A stretch of DNA of 64,000 nt from Kiritimatiellia bacterium. Lineage in GTDB: Bacteria > Verrucomicrobiota > Kiritimatiellia > RFP12 > UBA1067. A model generated the notes under the pieces. It saw only the letters and a program-made list of their open reading frames with translations. It had not been told where the DNA came from and made no database searches. Shown here one piece after another: positions 18,905 through 28,291 of this stretch; positions within the stretch are counted from its first letter, which is position 1, and each line of letters begins with the position of its first letter. A program made the translations under genes and the position numbers. The stretch spans positions 35,116 to 99,115 of the forward strand of contig JAFWKK010000036.1 of the NCBI GenBank assembly GCA_017514235.1, in the 5' to 3' direction.

Positions 18905-18933
18905 TGACCCGATGTCCGGGAGAGGTCGCGAAA
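18905..18933 (+). other. hairpin in the trpB2 leader
   Basis: In the 125-bp gap before trpB2, CCCG and CGGG (inside TGACCCGATGTCCGGGAGAGG) can form a short stem. No T-box, TPP or trp-leader pattern was recognised. Function unknown. Confidence 0.25.
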
Positions 18934-18973
18934 GGGAGAATGCCGCAGCTGCGCGGAGAAAAGGGAGATGGCT

Positions 18974-20287
18974 ATGGCTGGAGTGCCGTACAAGACTTAT
19001 CTTGCGGAAGATGAAGTGCCGAAGGCGTGGTATAACGTCAGGGCCGACATGAAGAAGAAGCCGGCGCCGCTAGTGGATCCGGCGACGAAGGAGCCGCTTC
19101 CGGCGGAGGTGCTGGAGCGCGTCTTCTGCCGTGAATGCGTAAGGCAGGAACTGGACGACACGACCCAGTACATTCCGATTCCCGGCCCGGTGGCCGAGTT
19201 CTACCGCATGTACCGTCCGTCTCCGCTCGTGAGGGCGTATTTCCTTGAGAAGGCGATAGGCGGTCCCGCCGAGATATACTACAAGTTCGAGGGCAACAAC
19301 ACGTCCGGCTCGCACAAGCTCAACAGCGCCATCGCCCAGGCGTACTACGCCAAGGAGCAGGGCCTTACCGACGTGACGACCGAAACAGGCGCCGGCCAAT
19401 GGGGCACGGCGCTTTCGATGGCGAGCGCGTTCTTCGGCCTCAAGTGCCACGTGTTCATGGTGAAGTGCTCCTACGAGCAGAAGCCGTTCCGCCGCGAGGT
19501 GATGCGCACCTACGGAGCCGAGGTGACGCCGTCGCCGTCGATGGAGACGGAGATCGGGCGCAAGATCAACGCCGAGCACCCTGGAACGACCGGATCGCTC
19601 GGCTGCGCCATCTCCGAGGCGGTCGAGGCGGCGATGAAGCTGCCCAACGCCAGGTATTTGCTCGGAAGTGTCCTTAACCAGGTGTGCCTGCACCAGTCCG
19701 TCATCGGGCTGGAGACGAAGGCCGCGCTGGAGAAGCTTGGCGTCAAGCCCGACGTGATCATCGGTTGCGCCGGAGGCGGCTCCAACCTGTCGGGGCTCAG
19801 CGCGCCGTTCATCGGCGAGATGCTTCGCGGCGAGGCGAAGTACCGGGTCGTCGCGGTAGAGCCGGCGAACTGTCCGAGCCTGACCAAGGGCGAGTACCGC
19901 TACGACTTCTGCGACACCGGCAAGGTGTGCCCGATGGCGAAGATGTACACGCTCGGCTGCGACTTCATACCTGCCGCCGACCATGCGGGCGGCCTGCGCT
20001 ATCACGGCATGAGCTCGACGCTGTCCGAGCTGTACGACCAGAAGCTGATCGAGGCTGTGGCGCTTCCGCAGACGAAGGTGTTCGAGGCTGCGACGCTGTT
20101 CGCACGCGTCGAGGGAATACTTCCCGCGCCGGAGTCCAGCCATGCGATATGCGCGGCCATCGACGAGGCGCGGCGCTGCAAGGCCGAGGGCCGCAAGGAG
20201 ACCATAGTGTTCGGACTTACCGGCACGGGGTACTTCGACCTTACCGCCTACGCGAAGTTCAACGACGGTCTGATGACCGACGTCTGA
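18974..20287 (+). CDS. trpB: TrpB2-type tryptophan synthase beta chain-like protein
   Basis: 437 aa. It is a PLP-dependent fold-type II enzyme: SGSHKLNSA carries the Schiff-base Lys (about 115), GAGQWG and the phosphate-binding GCAGGGSNLSG near 265 are typical. The N-terminal extension and the RPSPLVRAYFLEKAIGGPAEIYYKFEG block mark the TrpB2 subfamily rather than TrpB1. TrpB2 makes tryptophan from indole and serine; there is no trpA here, fitting an indole-salvage role. ATG 18974 was preferred over ATG 18968 because GGGAG at 18963-18967 abuts the latter but lies six bases from the former. Confidence 0.9.
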   Translation: MAGVPYKTYLAEDEVPKAWYNVRADMKKKPAPLVDPATKEPLPAEVLERVFCRECVRQELDDTTQYIPIPGPVAEFYRMYRPSPLVRAYFLEKAIGGPAEIYYKFEGNNTSGSHKLNSAIAQAYYAKEQGLTDVTTETGAGQWGTALSMASAFFGLKCHVFMVKCSYEQKPFRREVMRTYGAEVTPSPSMETEIGRKINAEHPGTTGSLGCAISEAVEAAMKLPNARYLLGSVLNQVCLHQSVIGLETKAALEKLGVKPDVIIGCAGGGSNLSGLSAPFIGEMLRGEAKYRVVAVEPANCPSLTKGEYRYDFCDTGKVCPMAKMYTLGCDFIPAADHAGGLRYHGMSSTLSELYDQKLIEAVALPQTKVFEAATLFARVEGILPAPESSHAICAAIDEARRCKAEGRKETIVFGLTGTGYFDLTAYAKFNDGLMTDV

Positions 20288-20334
20288 CGGTAATCTTGTA
20301 AATACGGCAAAACCGGAAAGAGGAGATGATGAAT

Positions 20335-21738
20335 ATGGCATGTTCATGCGGCAAGGGTGCCTGCGGGTGCAATCCTGAATTCATGGCGCCGATGCAGGCG
20401 CTTTGGCAGGTGTACGATGGCATAGAGTCCGGGCGCGACGCAGAAATCGTGTCGGTCGCGTGGGAGCGTGAGGAGGGCAAGGTGTTTCGCTACGACCTGC
20501 CTGTGCCCAAGCGTCTCGACCCGAAGGCGGCGAAGTACGTATCGCACGTCGTGGAGCGCATCGCGAAGTTCGCGCTTTGGGCGGCTGGCGGCTGGAAGCT
20601 CTACCTCTCCGGGCCTGACGCCGTGGTGAAGCCCGTCGCGAAGGCGTACGCCAAGAAGGGCGCCAGGGCGTTTGACTTCGACTTCTTCAGCTCCATCTAC
20701 TCGCGTCCAGTGGAGGCCGCGGTCGTGCCGATGGGGAAGATGCCCGAGTTCTCGGAGAAGCTCAGGCAGGTGAAGACGGTTGCGGACGGCTGCCGCATCG
20801 GCTTCGATCTCGGCGCGAGCGACTTCAAGATCTCCGCGCTCAGGAACGGCAAGGTCGTGTTCTCGAAGGAGTTCCCGTGGGATCCGCGCAACAGCGCCGA
20901 CCCGGAGTACCACTACTCGAAGCTGACGTCTGGGCTGAAGGAAGCCGCCGCCGCCCTGCCGCGCGTGGACGCCATCGGCGGCTCGACGGCGGGCGTCCTT
21001 GTCGGACAGAAGATGGGCCTTGCCTCGCTCTTCCGCGCCGTCAAGGAGAAGAACCCCTCGAAGTTCCCCGAGGCGCAGAACATGTTCTACCGCATCGAGA
21101 AGGATTGGGGCGTTCCGTTCGCCGTTTACAACGACGGCGACGTGACCGCGCTCGCCGGCATGATTTCGATGGACAAGAACGGCATCCTCGGCGTGGCGAT
21201 GGGCTCGTCGGAGGCCGTGGGCTACGTCGACCCGAAGCGCCGCATGACGGGCCGCATCTGCGAGCTGGCGTTCGCGCCGGTCGATTTCAACCCCAAGGCC
21301 CCGAGGGACGAATGGTCGGGCGACTACGGCGTCGGCGCGATGGCGTTCTCGCAGCAGGCGGTGAACTGGCTTGCCTTGAAGTACGGCTTCAAGTTCCCGA
21401 AGTCCATGAAGCTTCCGGAGCGCCTGAAGGTCGTGCAGGCCGCGATGGAGAAGGGCGATTCGAAGGCTCTCAAGGTCTACCTGGAAATCGGACGCTTCCT
21501 CGCCCACGCCATTCCGTGGTACAACGAGTTCTACGACTACGAGAACATGATGATCCTCGGGCGCGTTACGTCCGGCCTTGGAGGCGAGATCGTGCTTGAG
21601 ACTGCTAAGCGCATCCTTGCCGACGTATATCCGGAGTGGGCCGAGAAGATCGACATCTTCATGCCCGACGAGAAGGCGCGTCGCCTTGGCCAGTCTGTCG
21701 CCGCCGCGCAGATTCCCGTCATCAGGAAGAGGGGCTAG
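20335..21738 (+). CDS. ROK-family protein with N-terminal cysteine cluster
   Basis: 467 aa. An ASKHA sugar-kinase-type fold is visible: the first phosphate loop GFDLGASDFKISAL (about residue 160), GGSTAGVLVG, YNDGDVTALAG and GLGGEIVLE. The start at ATG 20335 is preceded by AGGAG at a good distance; two upstream ATGs abut it. Unusual points: a ~150-residue N-terminal extension beginning MACSCGKGACGCN, while the zinc motif C-x-C-G-x2-G-C normally found in the middle of ROK proteins is absent (replaced by an EWSGDYGVGA segment). Likely a sugar kinase or ROK relative with altered metal site; substrate unknown. It is followed directly by thiC. Confidence 0.72.
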   Translation: MACSCGKGACGCNPEFMAPMQALWQVYDGIESGRDAEIVSVAWEREEGKVFRYDLPVPKRLDPKAAKYVSHVVERIAKFALWAAGGWKLYLSGPDAVVKPVAKAYAKKGARAFDFDFFSSIYSRPVEAAVVPMGKMPEFSEKLRQVKTVADGCRIGFDLGASDFKISALRNGKVVFSKEFPWDPRNSADPEYHYSKLTSGLKEAAAALPRVDAIGGSTAGVLVGQKMGLASLFRAVKEKNPSKFPEAQNMFYRIEKDWGVPFAVYNDGDVTALAGMISMDKNGILGVAMGSSEAVGYVDPKRRMTGRICELAFAPVDFNPKAPRDEWSGDYGVGAMAFSQQAVNWLALKYGFKFPKSMKLPERLKVVQAAMEKGDSKALKVYLEIGRFLAHAIPWYNEFYDYENMMILGRVTSGLGGEIVLETAKRILADVYPEWAEKIDIFMPDEKARRLGQSVAAAQIPVIRKRG

Positions 21739-23046
21739 ATGACACAGCTTGAGGCTGCCCGCAAGGGCATCGTGACCGAGGCGATGAGGGCCGTCGCGGC
21801 GGATGAGAACGTTGACGCCGAGGCGGTTCGAGCCGCAGTCGCCGACGGCACTGCCGTCATACCGCTCAACCCGAACCACGCCAACTGCCGCCCTGTAGGC
21901 GTCGGAAGGCTGTTCGCCACGAAGATCAACGCGAATCTCGGGAGAAGCGTGACTCACTCCGGCAAAGGCGACGAGCTGGACAAGCTTGGCGTCGCGCTTC
22001 AGGCCGGAGCCGACTTTGTGATGGATCTTTCGGTAGGCGAAGACTTGAGGTCAATACGGCAGGGCATGCTGAACGCCTCGCCGCGTCCCCTAGGCACCGT
22101 GCCGGTGTACGAGACGATCTCCCGCCTGAAGGGCGACATCCCGCACATGGACCCCTCGCTCCTCATCGGCGTTATCCGGGAGCAGGCGGAGCAGGGCGTT
22201 GATTTCATGACGCTGCATGCCGGGCTGCTGCTGAAGCAGATTCCGGCGGCCATGAGGCGCAAGATGGGCATCGTGAGCCGCGGCGGCTCCATCATGGCCG
22301 AGTGGATGATGGAGAACAACGCGGAGAATCCGCTCTATGTCCGCTGGGACGAAGTGATGGACATCCTGGCCGAGCATGACGTGACCGTGTCGCTTGGCGA
22401 CGGAATGCGTCCCGGATGCCTTGCCGACGCGTCCGATTCGGCGCAGTTCGGCGAGCTGGACATACTGGGCGAGCTTGTCGAGCGTTGCCGTGCGCGCGGA
22501 GTGCAGGTGATGGTGGAAGGCCCCGGCCATGTGCCGTTCGACCAGATCAGGGCCAACATGGAGCGCGAGCAGGAGGTTTGCAAGGGGGCGCCTTTCTACG
22601 TGCTGGGTCCGGTCGTCACAGACATCGCGCCTGGCTACGACCACATCGTGAGCGCCATCGGCGCGACGGCGGCGGCCACGTACGGCGCGTCGCTCCTATG
22701 TTACGTGACGCCGGCCGAACACCTCGGCCTGCCGGACGCCGACGAGGTGCACCGCGGCTGCATAGCCTACAAGATTGCCGCGCACGCCGGCGACGTGGCG
22801 CGCGGCTTGCCGGGAGCCCGCGACCGCGACGACGAGATGTCCGACGCACGTGCGGCGTTCGACTGGGACCGCCAGTTCTCGCTTTCGCTCGACCCTGACC
22901 ACGCCCGCAGGCGCTGGCTGAAGACCCGTGCGTTCACCGACGAGGCCCATGCCGACGACCACTGCTCGATGTGCGGCAAGGAGTTCTGCGCCGTGCGCAC
23001 GTCACGCCGCATTCGCGCACTTGCCGCACAGATGCCGCAGGGCTGA
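21739..23046 (+). CDS. thiC: phosphomethylpyrimidine synthase ThiC
   Basis: 435 aa, the short bacterial form. ThiC is a radical-SAM enzyme converting aminoimidazole ribotide to hydroxymethylpyrimidine phosphate for thiamine synthesis. Diagnostic blocks: RPVGVGRLFATKINANLG, GADFVMDLS, TLHAGLLL, GRGGSI-like SRGGSI, EGPGHVP, and the C-terminal 4Fe-4S motif CSMCGKEFC near residue 409. The ATG follows the ROK stop directly (TAG then ATG), with AAGAGGGG just upstream. I looked for a TPP riboswitch in the operon leader and found none, unusual for thiC. Confidence 0.95.
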   Translation: MTQLEAARKGIVTEAMRAVAADENVDAEAVRAAVADGTAVIPLNPNHANCRPVGVGRLFATKINANLGRSVTHSGKGDELDKLGVALQAGADFVMDLSVGEDLRSIRQGMLNASPRPLGTVPVYETISRLKGDIPHMDPSLLIGVIREQAEQGVDFMTLHAGLLLKQIPAAMRRKMGIVSRGGSIMAEWMMENNAENPLYVRWDEVMDILAEHDVTVSLGDGMRPGCLADASDSAQFGELDILGELVERCRARGVQVMVEGPGHVPFDQIRANMEREQEVCKGAPFYVLGPVVTDIAPGYDHIVSAIGATAAATYGASLLCYVTPAEHLGLPDADEVHRGCIAYKIAAHAGDVARGLPGARDRDDEMSDARAAFDWDRQFSLSLDPDHARRRWLKTRAFTDEAHADDHCSMCGKEFCAVRTSRRIRALAAQMPQG

Positions 23047-23098
23047 CGCGCGGCACAGCATGATTTTGAGACAACAACCCAGACGAAAGAAGGAAGCA

Positions 23099-24274
23099 AT
23101 GACCATCAGAGACGACATCAGGTACGTTGGCGTGAACGATCACGACGTCGACCTGTTCGAGGGACAGTACGTAGTGCCGCGCGGCATGGCCTACAATTCC
23201 TACCTGGTGAAGGACGAGAAGACTCTCGTGTTCGACACCGTCGACGCCCGCTTCGGCGAGACATGGCTCGCCAACATACGCGCCGAGATTTGCGATGCGC
23301 CTGTCGATTACCTCGTCGTGCAGCACATGGAGCCCGACCATAGCGCAAACGTCGCCGCGTTCGCCGCTGCCTACCCGAATGCGACGATCGTTGCGAGCGC
23401 TCAGGCGTTCTGCATGATGAAGAACTTCTTCGGCACGGACTTCGCCGACAGGCGGATCGTCGTGAAGGAAGGCGACACGCTCTCGACAGGAAGGCACGCT
23501 TTCGCGTTCGTAGCCGCGCCGATGGTGCACTGGCCCGAGGTGATCGTGACCTACGACACGACCGAGAAAATCCTGTTCTCGGCGGACGGCTTCGGCAAGT
23601 TCGGGGCGAACGACGTGGAGGACCCCGAGGGATGGGACTGCGAGGCCCGCCGCTATTACATAGGCATCGTCGGCAAGTACGGTCCGCAGACGCAGGCCCT
23701 GCTGAAGAAGGCCGCCGGCCTCGAGATACGCACGATATGCCCGCTTCATGGCCCGGTCCTTTCGTCGCCGGAGGAGATCGCGCACGCCGTGAAGCAGTAT
23801 GACACGTGGTCCAGCTATTCCGTAGAGTCGCCCGGCGTCTGCGTCTGCTACACTTCGGTCTACGGGCACACCAAGGCGGCTGTCATGAAGCTGAAGGAGC
23901 TTCTGCTCGCGAAGGGCTGCCCGAAGGTCGCCGTGAGCGACCTGGCGCGCGACGACCAGCCTGAGGCGGTCGAAGACGCATTCCGCTACGGAACGCTCGT
24001 TCTGGCGACCACGACGTACAATGCGGACATCTTCCCGTGGATGCGCCACTTCATCGACCACCTGACGGAGCGCAACTACCAGAAGCGCCGCGTTGCGTTC
24101 ATTGAGAACGGCTCTTGGGCGCCAGCTGCCGCGAGGGTGATGAAGGGCATGTTCGCCGACTCGAAGGAAATCGAGTTCGTCGAGCCTGTCGTTACGATAA
24201 GGGGCGCTCTTAACGAGGCTTCCGAGGCCCAGCTTGCGGCCCTTGCGGACGCGCTTGCAGGCATTCGCCCATAG
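23099..24274 (+). CDS. FprA-family flavodiiron protein
   Basis: 391 aa. N-terminal metallo-beta-lactamase-like domain with the diiron ligands in QHMEPDHS (H-x-E-x-D-H), then APMVHWPE, the second His region, and LHGPV; C-terminal flavodoxin domain from about residue 255 (CYTSVYGHTKAAV) binding FMN. Such proteins reduce O2 or NO to protect anaerobes, consistent with a strictly anaerobic host. The ATG is preceded by GAAGGAAG at 23090-23097. In-frame extension upstream overlaps thiC and was rejected. Confidence 0.93.
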   Translation: MTIRDDIRYVGVNDHDVDLFEGQYVVPRGMAYNSYLVKDEKTLVFDTVDARFGETWLANIRAEICDAPVDYLVVQHMEPDHSANVAAFAAAYPNATIVASAQAFCMMKNFFGTDFADRRIVVKEGDTLSTGRHAFAFVAAPMVHWPEVIVTYDTTEKILFSADGFGKFGANDVEDPEGWDCEARRYYIGIVGKYGPQTQALLKKAAGLEIRTICPLHGPVLSSPEEIAHAVKQYDTWSSYSVESPGVCVCYTSVYGHTKAAVMKLKELLLAKGCPKVAVSDLARDDQPEAVEDAFRYGTLVLATTTYNADIFPWMRHFIDHLTERNYQKRRVAFIENGSWAPAAARVMKGMFADSKEIEFVEPVVTIRGALNEASEAQLAALADALAGIRP

Positions 24275-24303
24275 CAGCCTATAGAAGCGGAAATTGCTGG
24301 GAC

Positions 24304-25401
24304 ATGCCGGGCTGCTTTAGCATCAACCGCACGGTGCCCGGTACGCTGACCGGCAAGGTCGTGCGCGAGCTTCGAAAGCTGATTGCCGACGGTGCGTTGC
24401 GTCCCGGCGACAGGTTGCCGTCACGTGACGCGCTGGCAAGGGAGTTCGGCGTGAGCGAGTTCGTGGTGCGCCGTGCATTCGCGGAACTCGCCGCCGACAG
24501 GCTGATTGTCGGCAGGCCTCGTGTCGGTCATGTTGTGCTCGATGTCGGCATGATCAGGCGTGAAAGGCTCGTCCTTGACGTGTCAACCGAGAACTTCGGC
24601 TCGTTTGCGTCGCGCGTCAGCACGGCAGAGTGTCTTCAAGGCCTGCGCAAACGCGGATGCCGCGTGATTCCTGTTACGTTGGGTGTGGATTCTCGTGAGA
24701 CGGCGTATCTCGCGCCGCTTGCGGAGGCATTGCGAAACGCTCCAGACTTCGCGTTTATCCGCACCTGCGGCAGCAGACAGTCACTTGTGTGCCGCATGGT
24801 TGCCGAAGCAGGTGTGCCATACGCCACAACAACTCTCGGTACGGCACCGCGTACGCCCGGCCGGTGTTGCGGCATCATACGTCTCGAAAACGATATCGCC
24901 ATGGGCGAGATGCTGCGCGACTGCGTCAAATGCCAGGTGCGGTCCGCTCTTCAGGTGGATTTCGGCAAGGACACCTACGTTGACGCTTCGTCGGTCTTTC
25001 GCGCAAGGCATATTTCAGTGGAGCGACTTTCGATTCCGCTTGTGCGTTGCCGTAACTTGGATGACGTGGTGGAGTCGGCTCGCAGGGCTGTCGAGAAGCG
25101 CATCGACTCATGCGACATGCCTGACATGATCTTCGGAGCGGACGACTACCTGTCCCTTGGCGTGATATCGGCCTTGAGACGGCGGCGGATTGGATTCCCT
25201 TGCAATGTAAGGCTTGTCGTTTACGCAAACCATGGTTCGGGACTTTTCGTTGGCGATGAATATGCGCGCATTGAACTTGATCCGTTCGCCGACGGACGCG
25301 AAATCGCGCGTTGCATTGCCGCCTATCTGGACACCGGCACTTTCGGCCGATACGACAATCCGCTTGCCTACCATTGCGGCAAGTCGTTTGGCGCGGTCTG
25401 A
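24304..25401 (+). CDS. GntR-type regulator with LacI-like sensor domain
   Basis: 365 aa. N-terminal winged helix of the GntR type (about residues 15-80: LRPGDRLPSRDALAREFGVSEFVVRRAFAEL), then a periplasmic-binding-protein-like effector domain (about 95-350) as in LacI/GalR-type sensors, with MIFGADDYLSLGVISALRRR typical of it. Immediately upstream of the sialidase/GH genes in the same direction, separated by a promoter, so it probably controls that glycan locus in response to a released sugar. Confidence 0.85.
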   Translation: MPGCFSINRTVPGTLTGKVVRELRKLIADGALRPGDRLPSRDALAREFGVSEFVVRRAFAELAADRLIVGRPRVGHVVLDVGMIRRERLVLDVSTENFGSFASRVSTAECLQGLRKRGCRVIPVTLGVDSRETAYLAPLAEALRNAPDFAFIRTCGSRQSLVCRMVAEAGVPYATTTLGTAPRTPGRCCGIIRLENDIAMGEMLRDCVKCQVRSALQVDFGKDTYVDASSVFRARHISVERLSIPLVRCRNLDDVVESARRAVEKRIDSCDMPDMIFGADDYLSLGVISALRRRRIGFPCNVRLVVYANHGSGLFVGDEYARIELDPFADGREIARCIAAYLDTGTFGRYDNPLAYHCGKSFGAV

Positions 25402-25430
25402 TTCGGACGTTTCGGATGGTTTTGGCTTCC

Positions 25431-25459
25431 TTGTCCCAGCCGTTCGACTGGGGTATAAT
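25431..25459 (+). promoter_or_regulatory. promoter of the sialidase/GH gene
   Basis: TTGTCC (25431-25436), a 17-bp spacer and TATAAT (25454-25459) lie 38 bp before the ATG. This is the best sigma-70-type promoter in the window. Confidence 0.6.
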
Positions 25460-25496
25460 TCGTGCTTGAATTTAGAAACAGGAAGTAGAATCGCGC

Positions 25497-28235
25497 ATGA
25501 CAGGTGGATTTAAAATGACAGATATGATGGTTGCTGTATCGGTCGCTGCGGGTCTTGTGCTTGGCGCATGTGCAGCAGATGCGGATTCAGCCGCCAAGGA
25601 ACGGCGCATTCTCGCCAGCATAAAGGGGACGCCGCGCGAACGCGAGGCTCCGCGCGACATTCTGGTGAACAAGCCCGATTATGTGGTGTTCGTGCCGAAA
25701 CAGCCGCTCAAGCTGGAGTTGCGCAATCCAAGGGAAACGGGCGACACATACAATGACCACTTTCAGGTCTTGAACAATCCCTCCAACGGGCACTACTACG
25801 CCTTCTGGACGCAAGCGTCGAAAGAGGGCGACATCGATCAGCATATCGCATTCTCCAAGAGTGTGGATGAGGGGATGACATGGACGGAACCGGTGATTGT
25901 GGCCGGTTCGCCATGCCGCGCGCGCCCGATGGCGATAGCGAGCTGGCAGCAGCCGATGCTCTCGAAAAGCGGGCGGCTATACTGCCTGTGGTGCCAGCAG
26001 GTGTCGGGACGCGGGCTTACGGGCGCACTATTTGGCATCTATTCGGACGATGAAGGCGAGACGTGGAGCGCGCCGCGAGACGTGAAGCTGCCGCGCACTG
26101 ATGCCGACGACCCGGATCCGACCGTTCCTGCGGGGTGGATCCAATGGCAGCGTCCGTTGCGCCAAGGGGCGCAGGGACAGTACTTTGTGGCCACGTCCCG
26201 CCACGGAAAGGCGCCCTACGACGATGCCCCAAAATGCAAGATAGAGTTCTGGCAGTACGACAACATCGACGACAACCCCAATGTAGAAGACATCAAGGTT
26301 ACATACTTCGCCACAAACCGTGACGCTCTTGACGTCTCAAAGATGACCGGAGGACCATACTTCAAGCCCAGACCCGCGAGAGAGGTCGAGGCGTTGGAGG
26401 AGGCAAGCGTCGTAAAGCTGCCGGATGGACGGCTTTTCGCGCTTATGCGTTCGTCCATAGGCCATCCCGTGTGGTCGCAGAGCCGAGATGGCGGCAAGAC
26501 GTGGAGCAATCCCAAGGCGCTTCTCGACCGGGACGGCGGCAAGCCGTATCTTCATCCGCGCTCGCCGTGCCCGATGTACGACTGGAAGGGCGAGAACGCG
26601 GCGAGCGGCATATACTTTGCGCTTGTCCACAACAAGTTCGACTTCAAGAAGGACTACGCCTATCAGGATCGCGGGCCGCTTTTCCTCATTGCGGGACGGT
26701 TCAACCCTGCCGCGAAGGATCAGCCAGTGGAGTTTTCTGAACCAAAGATGTTCGCACCGCGCACCTGGGGAAACAGTTTCTACTCGAGCTACACGGTGCA
26801 GAACGGGCGGGGAATACTGTGGTTCAACGACTTGAAGTTCTACCTTCTCGGCCGCGAGATCGGCCCGGAGTGGTTTGACGAGGGCGCAAGGGCGGCGGTG
26901 GACTTCACGGCGCCGCTTGGCAAGGACATCCGCGCCCTGAACGGCGGCAATATTGGGCCCAACCTGTCTTTCGCCGGGACGTTCGGCAATTGCACCAATG
27001 AATTCGCCGCGCTTCGCATACCCATGACACGCCTCCATGATGTGCCGCTTGCCAACGCTGGCATGCGCGTAGTTGATGTGCAGCACATCTTCGGCAATGA
27101 GACGGCCGACCCGCACGACCCATGCAACTACTACTTCATTCAGACAGACGATTATGTCTCCCGTCTCCGTTCCATATGCCCGGAGGTCATGTATCGGCTT
27201 GGCCCCAGCATCGAACATTCCGAGTCCAATTATTATACGCATCCACCATCAGATTTCGACAAGTGGGCGGATGTTTGCCTTGGTATCGTGAAGCATTACA
27301 ACGATGGTTGGGCGAATGGCTACAAGTGGAACATCCGCTACTGGGAGATATGGAATGAATTCGACATCGGCAATCGCATGTGGACTGGCTCGACGGAGGA
27401 GTTCTGCCGCCTGTACGAGACTGTCGCGAGGAAAATCAAGACCGCTTTCCCGTCCGTGAAGGTCGGCGGGCCGTCTTTTGCCCGGTTCCATCCGGACGGA
27501 GTTCGCAACTTGAGCGAGGATAAAGCGCACGCGTTCCTCGCCTACTGCCGCGACCGCAATGTGCCGCTCGACTTCTTCTCCTGGCATCGCTACGGATTCG
27601 ACCTCAAGCCGCTTCTCGACGAACCCGCGCTCATGCGAAAGGTTCTGGACTCGTACGGCTTCACCAGAACGGAGCTGATACTTGACGAGTGGCATTACTG
27701 GCCGCCCGATGGATTCAAGCGGAAAATCATTACAGACCCTGTCGATGGTCTTGCCAGTGCAAATGCAGCGGTATTTGCCGTGGCGACGATTGTCGGGTGG
27801 CAGGATTCGCCGCTCGACATGAGCTGCCACTACACGGTTGGAGGACTGCTCGACTATTGGGGGGCGTGGGATTCGACGAATGAGCGCACTAAACTCTATT
27901 ACGCTCTGCGCAGTTTTGCAAGAATGCTCGACTATCCGCATCGCGTCGCAGTTTCATCCGGCAATGACGGCTTGCAGATTCTCGCCGGGATGAACGCCGA
28001 TGGGAAACGCGCCGTCCTGGTTGCGAATTTCAAGACCGGGGCGGAGCGCATCCGGCTGACCCTTAAAGGCGCGGGCGGCGTCCGCTTCGCATGTACGAGA
28101 ATGGACGATGAAAATAACGAAGCTCGGCGCGAGGTGAAGGTGGAGGAGGACGGGACACTTTGGCTCGACGGCGCACAGAAAGGTCGCTCGGCGGTTGCTC
28201 TTTTGACTGAACTGCAAGGAAAGGAAATGCCATGA
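25497..28235 (+). CDS. lipoprotein: exo-sialidase-like propeller fused to GH39-like glycosidase
   Basis: 912 aa. The N-terminus has a signal with a lipobox-like LGAC, so it may be lipid-anchored. About residues 60-430 form a sialidase-like beta-propeller with Asp-boxes (SVDEGMTW, SDDEGETW, SRDGGKTW near 328). About residues 470-850 resemble a clan GH-A TIM barrel of the GH39 type: WEIWNEFDIG near 615 gives the acid/base Glu, and ELILDEWHYW near 726 a nucleophile candidate. Two glycosidase modules in one chain suggest sequential cleavage of a sialylated or xylosylated glycan. Start is ATG 25497 or the in-frame ATG 25515 (better GGTGG spacing). Confidence 0.75.
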   Translation: MTGGFKMTDMMVAVSVAAGLVLGACAADADSAAKERRILASIKGTPREREAPRDILVNKPDYVVFVPKQPLKLELRNPRETGDTYNDHFQVLNNPSNGHYYAFWTQASKEGDIDQHIAFSKSVDEGMTWTEPVIVAGSPCRARPMAIASWQQPMLSKSGRLYCLWCQQVSGRGLTGALFGIYSDDEGETWSAPRDVKLPRTDADDPDPTVPAGWIQWQRPLRQGAQGQYFVATSRHGKAPYDDAPKCKIEFWQYDNIDDNPNVEDIKVTYFATNRDALDVSKMTGGPYFKPRPAREVEALEEASVVKLPDGRLFALMRSSIGHPVWSQSRDGGKTWSNPKALLDRDGGKPYLHPRSPCPMYDWKGENAASGIYFALVHNKFDFKKDYAYQDRGPLFLIAGRFNPAAKDQPVEFSEPKMFAPRTWGNSFYSSYTVQNGRGILWFNDLKFYLLGREIGPEWFDEGARAAVDFTAPLGKDIRALNGGNIGPNLSFAGTFGNCTNEFAALRIPMTRLHDVPLANAGMRVVDVQHIFGNETADPHDPCNYYFIQTDDYVSRLRSICPEVMYRLGPSIEHSESNYYTHPPSDFDKWADVCLGIVKHYNDGWANGYKWNIRYWEIWNEFDIGNRMWTGSTEEFCRLYETVARKIKTAFPSVKVGGPSFARFHPDGVRNLSEDKAHAFLAYCRDRNVPLDFFSWHRYGFDLKPLLDEPALMRKVLDSYGFTRTELILDEWHYWPPDGFKRKIITDPVDGLASANAAVFAVATIVGWQDSPLDMSCHYTVGGLLDYWGAWDSTNERTKLYYALRSFARMLDYPHRVAVSSGNDGLQILAGMNADGKRAVLVANFKTGAERIRLTLKGAGGVRFACTRMDDENNEARREVKVEEDGTLWLDGAQKGRSAVALLTELQGKEMP

Positions 28236-28291
28236 AAGCCGTCGGTCCAGAATGGTTTGAATAGCTGACATTTAATAAGGAGGAAATGACA

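Noticed and set aside
18849-18973. T-box, trp leader or glycine riboswitch before trpB2
   Set aside because: Only a short CCCG/CGGG hairpin is visible; no conserved core sequences.
19070-20347. 425-aa antisense frame over trpB2
   Set aside because: Shadow of a strongly conserved PLP enzyme.
20288-21738. TPP riboswitch for thiC
   Set aside because: Searched for CTGAGA and ACCTGATC-type boxes before thiC, before the ROK gene and before trpB2; none found.
20344-21957. 537-aa antisense open frame over the ROK gene
   Set aside because: Shadow ORF rich in His/Arg/Leu/Val; sense strand has recognisable family motifs.
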